Source of the DNA: Marchantia polymorpha subsp. ruderalis
Taxonomy: Eukaryota > Streptophyta > Marchantiopsida > Marchantiales > Marchantiaceae
Reading direction: 5' to 3'
Assembly: GCA_037833965.1 (NCBI GenBank)
Contig: AP031355.1
Span: 4,241,501-4,305,500, forward strand
Length of the DNA stretch: 64,000 nt
Position numbers and translations under genes: made by a program
In this document: one piece after another, positions 58,901-64,000 of the stretch
Numbering within the stretch: position 1 is the first letter of the stretch
Layout of the letters: every line of letters begins with the position of its first letter
Notes under the pieces: generated by a model
The model's input: the letters and a program-made list of their open reading frames with translations, nothing else
Database searches by the model: none
What the model was told of the DNA's origin: nothing

Positions 58901-60400
58901 CGATCGCTTGCCTGGCCTCGCCTCGATTCGATGGGATCGCTAGTATCTGCTCCGGCGCGTGATTCCTCTGTCTGCGCGACTCCCACTGCCACTGCCGCTG
59001 CTGGACTCGTGATGGCTCGACACCGCCTCGACTTCGACTCGACTTATGGAGCGAGGCTCGCGAAACAAGATCCGCACCACTGCGCAGCACATCTCGGCGG
59101 GACGACGAGGTCTTCGCGATGGCGCCGAGCTGGGGCTCGGTGCCCTTCCATATTGGGGAAGCGATCCAGGACACCGGTCCCGAGCATATGGGACCGTCCC
59201 GACGCCTAATGACTCAGACCCAGCGAGGAAGGGCGTGCATTAAAAGTCGTCCGCGAGCTGCTGATGAGCACTGCCAGCAACCGCTGCGATCCGATCCACG
59301 ACAAACGTACGAGTTTCAAATTTGACCTCGGGCCCCCTTCCACCGATCGAGCGCTTATCCATCGTCCCCTGCACGTTCCTTGCGTTGCATGTCCGTTACT
59401 GCCACGAGCAGCAGGATCCCGTTACTGCGTGCATCCTGTACTCAGAATTACATTCTAAATTTCTGGGATCTCTTCAGTTCTCTTCTCCGATTTCAAGTTG
59501 CACCGGCGATCAGATCAGCGCAGCGCCAGTGATTGCATGGAAACGTAACTACGTAGTTTTCAATTATAGCACTTCTGTACTCCTGTTTTTAAAAAAACAT
59601 GAGTCGTGCTATAATTGAAAAACTCCAACCCTAAACACTACCATAAACTTTTGATATGATATTCTACTCTACAAATATAGAAAAATGATACAGAATTCAA
59701 ATATTTTCTTCTCTTGAGTGTTCTCGATTGGGAGATTCTGTATTGTGAAACCATAACTCTACCATTGCGATTGTAGATTGATAATCCAACGACTTTTGGT
59801 GCAAATTGAGCCAGGATATGGAACTCTACATATTTTTTCGTTTTATCTTTCATATATTCGAAGTATTTCAAATTATGCTGCATAATTTGAAATTACAAAT
59901 TGCTCCCGTTCAGATGGCGGGATTTCATGCATAGAAGTGGATCACACGTTGAAAAAAATTGTCTATTCAAACGGTGGGGGAGTGACCTGCCTTATATCCT
60001 TGTCTCTTGAAAATACTGTGTTAGTAAATTAATTTATGGGACTCTCCATAACTCACTTGCTGAGACCCAGAGGATTCATTATACCCGATGGTACCACTCC
60101 GACGGCCCTGGAGCACACCGTCATCTGCGATTTCTTGTATCGTTTTTGTTCACGGGCCAGCATCCATGTTTTTGTGTTTTGACATTACACACACGTTACA
60201 AGAACTCGCATGGGAACATGGTTTACCTTGTTCTGAGATGGTGGCACCTCTTCCCCGATGGTGATGTCGTCCCACCGACTCTCACTGTCATATTCATGGG
60301 AGAAGCATACTCGTAGGGATTAACAACTCAACTCCAAGATTCATTTCACACTGTAAGGTTCCAAGGACTCCACGCACGCAGGAGATCTTCTGTCCTCATG
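58901..60400. other. upstream region of the DCN1-like gene; no other gene recognised
   Basis: The first 350 bases are GC-rich and likely hold the promoter and leader; I cannot point to a TATA box. Plus-strand frames here are shadows. A near-perfect hairpin lies at 59555-59624. Confidence 0.45.
59555..59624. repeat. hairpin with about 18-bp arms
   Basis: AGTTTTCAATTATAGCAC is matched at 59606-59624 by its reverse complement with one extra A. Inner bases (ACTC...GAGT and runs of T/A) extend the pairing. Confidence 0.8.
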
Positions 60401-63400
60401 AATTTCTTCATGAATACGACACGTGGTCTGTATTTCAAGAAGGCACACGAGTTTACAGCCGATCGTGTTGTAAGTAAACCAAGGCGCAAGATTACAACAG
60501 GGCTATGTACCAACAAGCATGACCGCGGTGGTTCCATAAATGGTTCCATAGTGCACACTCACCTTGTTGATTTTAATTTTGTTTCTTCAAACCACATTCT
60601 CTGTCGGGAACTTTTCGGCTCTTACGGGGGAGCACATCCTGCCCAACCGAGTCGATCGTTCCACGGTTTCCTGTACTGTCTGGCTCGAGGCTGCTAGACA
60701 GTGTGGCTACCGAGCAAGCTTGCATGGTCTCTTGTAGTGCAGAGTGAGGAGTATGGAGTCAGTGACTCCATATGAGATCAGTACGGGAACGAGATACAGT
60801 CCAGGACCGGATGTCGTGTTCTGCCGGAGTGTTCTTCGGAGATGGAGGATCCAGAGGCAGGCGTTGGAGGCTCTGAGCCGTCAGAACATTCGACGAGTGT
60901 CAGGGTGCGTGATAGCTCAGGGGATTTCTCGATGCGTATCGAGCGCTTCAGTGCGCCGTTGGCAGATCCAGAGCTTGCCGTGTCTCACAGTGCGTGCGGC
61001 AGAACAGCAGATGCTGTAACATTTGCAACTTCTCCCGTTTAGGAGTTAAATCCGAACAGGTCTCTGCGAATGCTGGTGGGTAGGACTCCGAAGTTGGTTT
61101 TGTTTTTCATGACATCGTCTGCAGAGCTCTTGCGCTTGATGTAGTTTATTCGACAGATGCTTATTTCGAATTCGAACAGCTTCTTATCAAAATGAGGCAA
61201 TTCTGGGAGAAGCGCTTCAAGAAGCGTTCAGGTCAGGGCTAGTCAAACGGGAGGTTGCGTTCATTACAACAAACATGTGGAACTGACCTCAATGCGCCTA
61301 ACATCACACCTGCACTGAAAGACTGTCTCAGGTAAGAGTATACTTCCCAGCTTGCTTATTCTAATCGATAAATACGTCGAGCTTATCAAAGTCATGACAA
61401 GTCCTGCGGGGCAGAGATCTGGTGTTTGATAGCTTTGAGAACCATCTCCAACGTCACACTGAAAGGTGTGATGTTGGAGCCTGCAATCAAACCTGCGCAA
61501 CCGACGTCGCAGTCTCTGTGCTGTTAAAATCGACAACGAACCTACATTTTAGTTGCCATGTCCCCGTAAGCAAACTCTGTTGTCTGTTGCGATCAGCCAT
61601 GTGGAAGGAAATAATTCTCACTTGTGGTTGGCATCTCCGGTGCCTTCCAGCTAGATCGTGTGATAAGTTCATTTCTCACTAGCCCGTGAGAAGCCGCCCA
61701 GGATCTATCTTGTTTCAGTTGCCAGAAGTTCCGGAGCCAGAAGACTATTTCCCGTCAGAATTGCCAGCATTTTGGAAGATCTTTGTAGAATGTTGGGACT
61801 TGCATTGACGAAAGGGACCGGGGCGGCCACCTGTGGTTGTAAACTGATAGGATCACAAATGGAAGTTATTTCGTTCTATTGGAGGTTTTTACAAGGCAAT
61901 AGAGTGTGGGCAGAAGATGAAGTTCCTTATCATTCAGGGAAGGAGACAGTATGACGAGAGTCTCCTGGAGAAAGAGACAATCATCTCCACGCCATCCATT
62001 CCCATGCCTAACACTTGTGGCTTCTCTAATGTGATGTATTTCTCGGTAGCCCAATTTTAACAGTATCTTCAGAGAGCTCAGAACCGTCTCATCAGGCCAG
62101 CTACTGGTACTTTGAAAACGCTTAAATAAGTGATCCGTCATCAGGGGCCAGCAGTCTTCTTAGGAATGGATCGAGCATGGGGAAGAACAAGTCCTTGGCT
62201 TCTGTCATGTGTTCAATCAAGATGGCCATTAACATGTCCTACAAATATCTTTGCTCAAATCACAACGAAAGCTTCTCTCTGCTCTATTTCATACATTTAC
62301 CCCTTCGTTACTCCTTTTTACTCAAAGATAGATAGCTGATATGGTTTCTCTCCTAACCAAGACTCACTCGTTGCCGGCCGATGCTGTCAAGACACACATG
62401 CAACTGGTAGAGCAAGATCAGAGAAAAGCAACTGGTACAGCTGTCAGCAACTTAACAAATGTAAATGTACAACATCGCTTTTCAGATTTCATCCCCGCCG
62501 TCAGAGGTTGAAAGAGGTTTGATGGTAGAGGTTGCCACGTGAAACATGTTATGGTCGGAATCGACAATACATTTATTACGTGAACTATAGCCGGTTCCTT
62601 CTTGGATCTAGTCTACAGGGTGCGCGACAACTAAATATTTGCCTGATAACGTTGAGCAGGTTGGGAAAGAGCACGTAAGAGATTGCTGTATACTGAGTCA
62701 CGATAATCACCTTACCATGGACTGAAACGGACGGTCATCACGTGAAACAATCACAGAAATTTGCAAAACGAGACGCACTTACACTTCGGTATGAGTGAGT
62801 GTCGTTGAGAAACAGGTTCACCTTGAAAATGGTCATTACCATCACCACAGTACTTCACACTGGGATGGGATCCGAGGCTGTTATAATTTCTTCCTTTTGC
62901 ATCGAAGAAAGGAGAACTACCTTAATGTGCAGCAGTATTGCTCACCTATCCAGTCTTGTCATGCGATCGGAGTGATTGAATCACATTAACTCACGAGACT
63001 CGAATCCGCACATACAGACCTGTTGTCATGATTGTACGTTTCCAGATCCGTTCCTTTCATAAATTGGACGGAATTTAACGTTTGATAAACCAGCAAATTT
63101 CCCTTTTGCTGCAGATAAAGGAGGTCGAAGGGTAACAACCGTAAATCATCTTCTCGAGCTATTTCAGGAAGAAAATCAAACAAAAGAATTATTTACTCTC
63201 TGATCTCAGAAGGCACGTTCATTCACAAAAGCTATTTTATTCACAATCGGGTACTTACACAGTTTAGAAGGAGAGAGAAAATACAAAGGAGGTTCTTAGC
63301 TTTACAAGGCAGATCATTCTCCTGGATTCACACCATTATGAAAACACCATCGATGTAGAGCCTCCCCCCCCCCATGCTTCCTAGGACAGACGGTTCATGG

Positions 63401-64000
63401 CTCCTCACGAGGACGTCCTGAAAACAATTCAAATCCATGAGCAACGGTGGACAATAACAGAGTAATCCTTTGAAACACGATCATGTATACACATGCATAT
63501 AGGAAAGCTGCCATAACGAAAGGATGTAACTAATGAGAAGCCTGCAAGGGTGAGAATTCTCCCATATGGTAAATGATAAATGGTAAATATGACTGCCCTA
63601 TCTCCACTTCGTATGACGAGACAAAACACGAGTTTATAAGCTATATACACTATCACATAAAACATTCCGTCTTGCTGCGAACTTATGGAGTTTTAATTTG
63701 TGTTGGTTCCAAGCGAGCAAATCACTGAACCTTCTACAATCCAAGACCTCTACTGAGCATGTTAGCAGATTCAATTCTGAACCATGCCAAAGGAAATACC
63801 TGGGAAGTTGGAGTGTCCTCCTGGGAGTGGACGCAGGAGAATGATATCACTCATGTCGAAGCAAAGGGGTTTACTCCAGGTTCATAAGCTGATCTTGCCC
63901 AAGGGTTAAATGGACGTCTTAGCGCTCGGTTAGGGCTGCGGCAAAAGTCTGGTGGTGGAGAAGGAAGTCGACTCCAGGTATCATCACGAATGTTGTAACA
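60401..64000. other. no gene recognised
   Basis: No supportable gene. A 66-codon plus-strand frame at 60842-61042 (MEDPEAGVGGSEPSEHSTS) could be a first coding exon by composition, but nothing downstream supports it. A C10 run is at about 63364-63373. Confidence 0.4.

Noticed and set aside
57738..59209. 248-, 218- and 232-codon frames overlapping the DCN1-like gene
   Set aside because: Alternative-frame and antisense shadows. Only the 422-codon frame shows a recognisable domain.
61446..61479. Small imperfect hairpin CTCCAAC...GTTGGAG
   Set aside because: Short arms with mismatches; expected by chance at this length of sequence.

Overview
The window is nuclear plant DNA. The evidence is intron-split class III (secretory) peroxidase genes with GT-AG introns at plant-typical positions, a Ty1/copia retrotransposon, a hAT-type miniature element, low gene density and no bacterial-style operons. 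A bryophyte, possibly a liverwort, is my guess from general character; nothing here proves the species.

Layout. (1) 2.0-10 kb: a tandem segmental duplication with one intact four-exon peroxidase gene (minus strand), a second copy broken by a nonsense codon and a 142-bp partial exon duplication, and two more decayed remnants between them. (2) 12.8-22 kb: a duplicated block with a small-protein family of about 160 residues, possibly beta-trefoil. It has one minus-strand and one plus-strand gene, each with a decayed copy in the second block; a fifth member lies at 34.2 kb. (3) 22-31 kb: LTR-like tandem repeats, a dead protein-kinase fragment and about 4 kb of very AT-rich gene-free DNA. (4) 31-39 kb: mostly empty, with a 273-bp hAT-like MITE. 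(5) 39.5-55.8 kb: a nest of transposable elements. A decayed Ty1/copia element is interrupted by members of a second family of unusual elements: one of 4.86 kb in gag, and one in the integrase region that itself contains a third of 5.37 kb. (6) 55.8-64 kb: tandem repeats, then an intronless DCN1-like (cullin neddylation) gene, then unannotatable sequence.

The most interesting object is the second element family. It starts TGTG, ends TTATTACA, and has imperfect terminal inverted repeats of about 13 bp. Two copies are flanked by perfect 5-bp target duplications. It shows no reverse transcriptase, integrase or transposase. Instead it carries one long reading frame: a conserved N-terminal domain of about 230 residues, a low-complexity middle studded with short DNA palindromes, and a conserved C-terminal coiled coil. 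It is either a giant solo LTR with a gene inside it or an undescribed non-autonomous element.

The host genes here do not form a pathway. The peroxidases are secreted cell-wall or stress enzymes, the DCN1-like protein would act in cullin-RING ligase activation, and the small-protein family has no assigned function.
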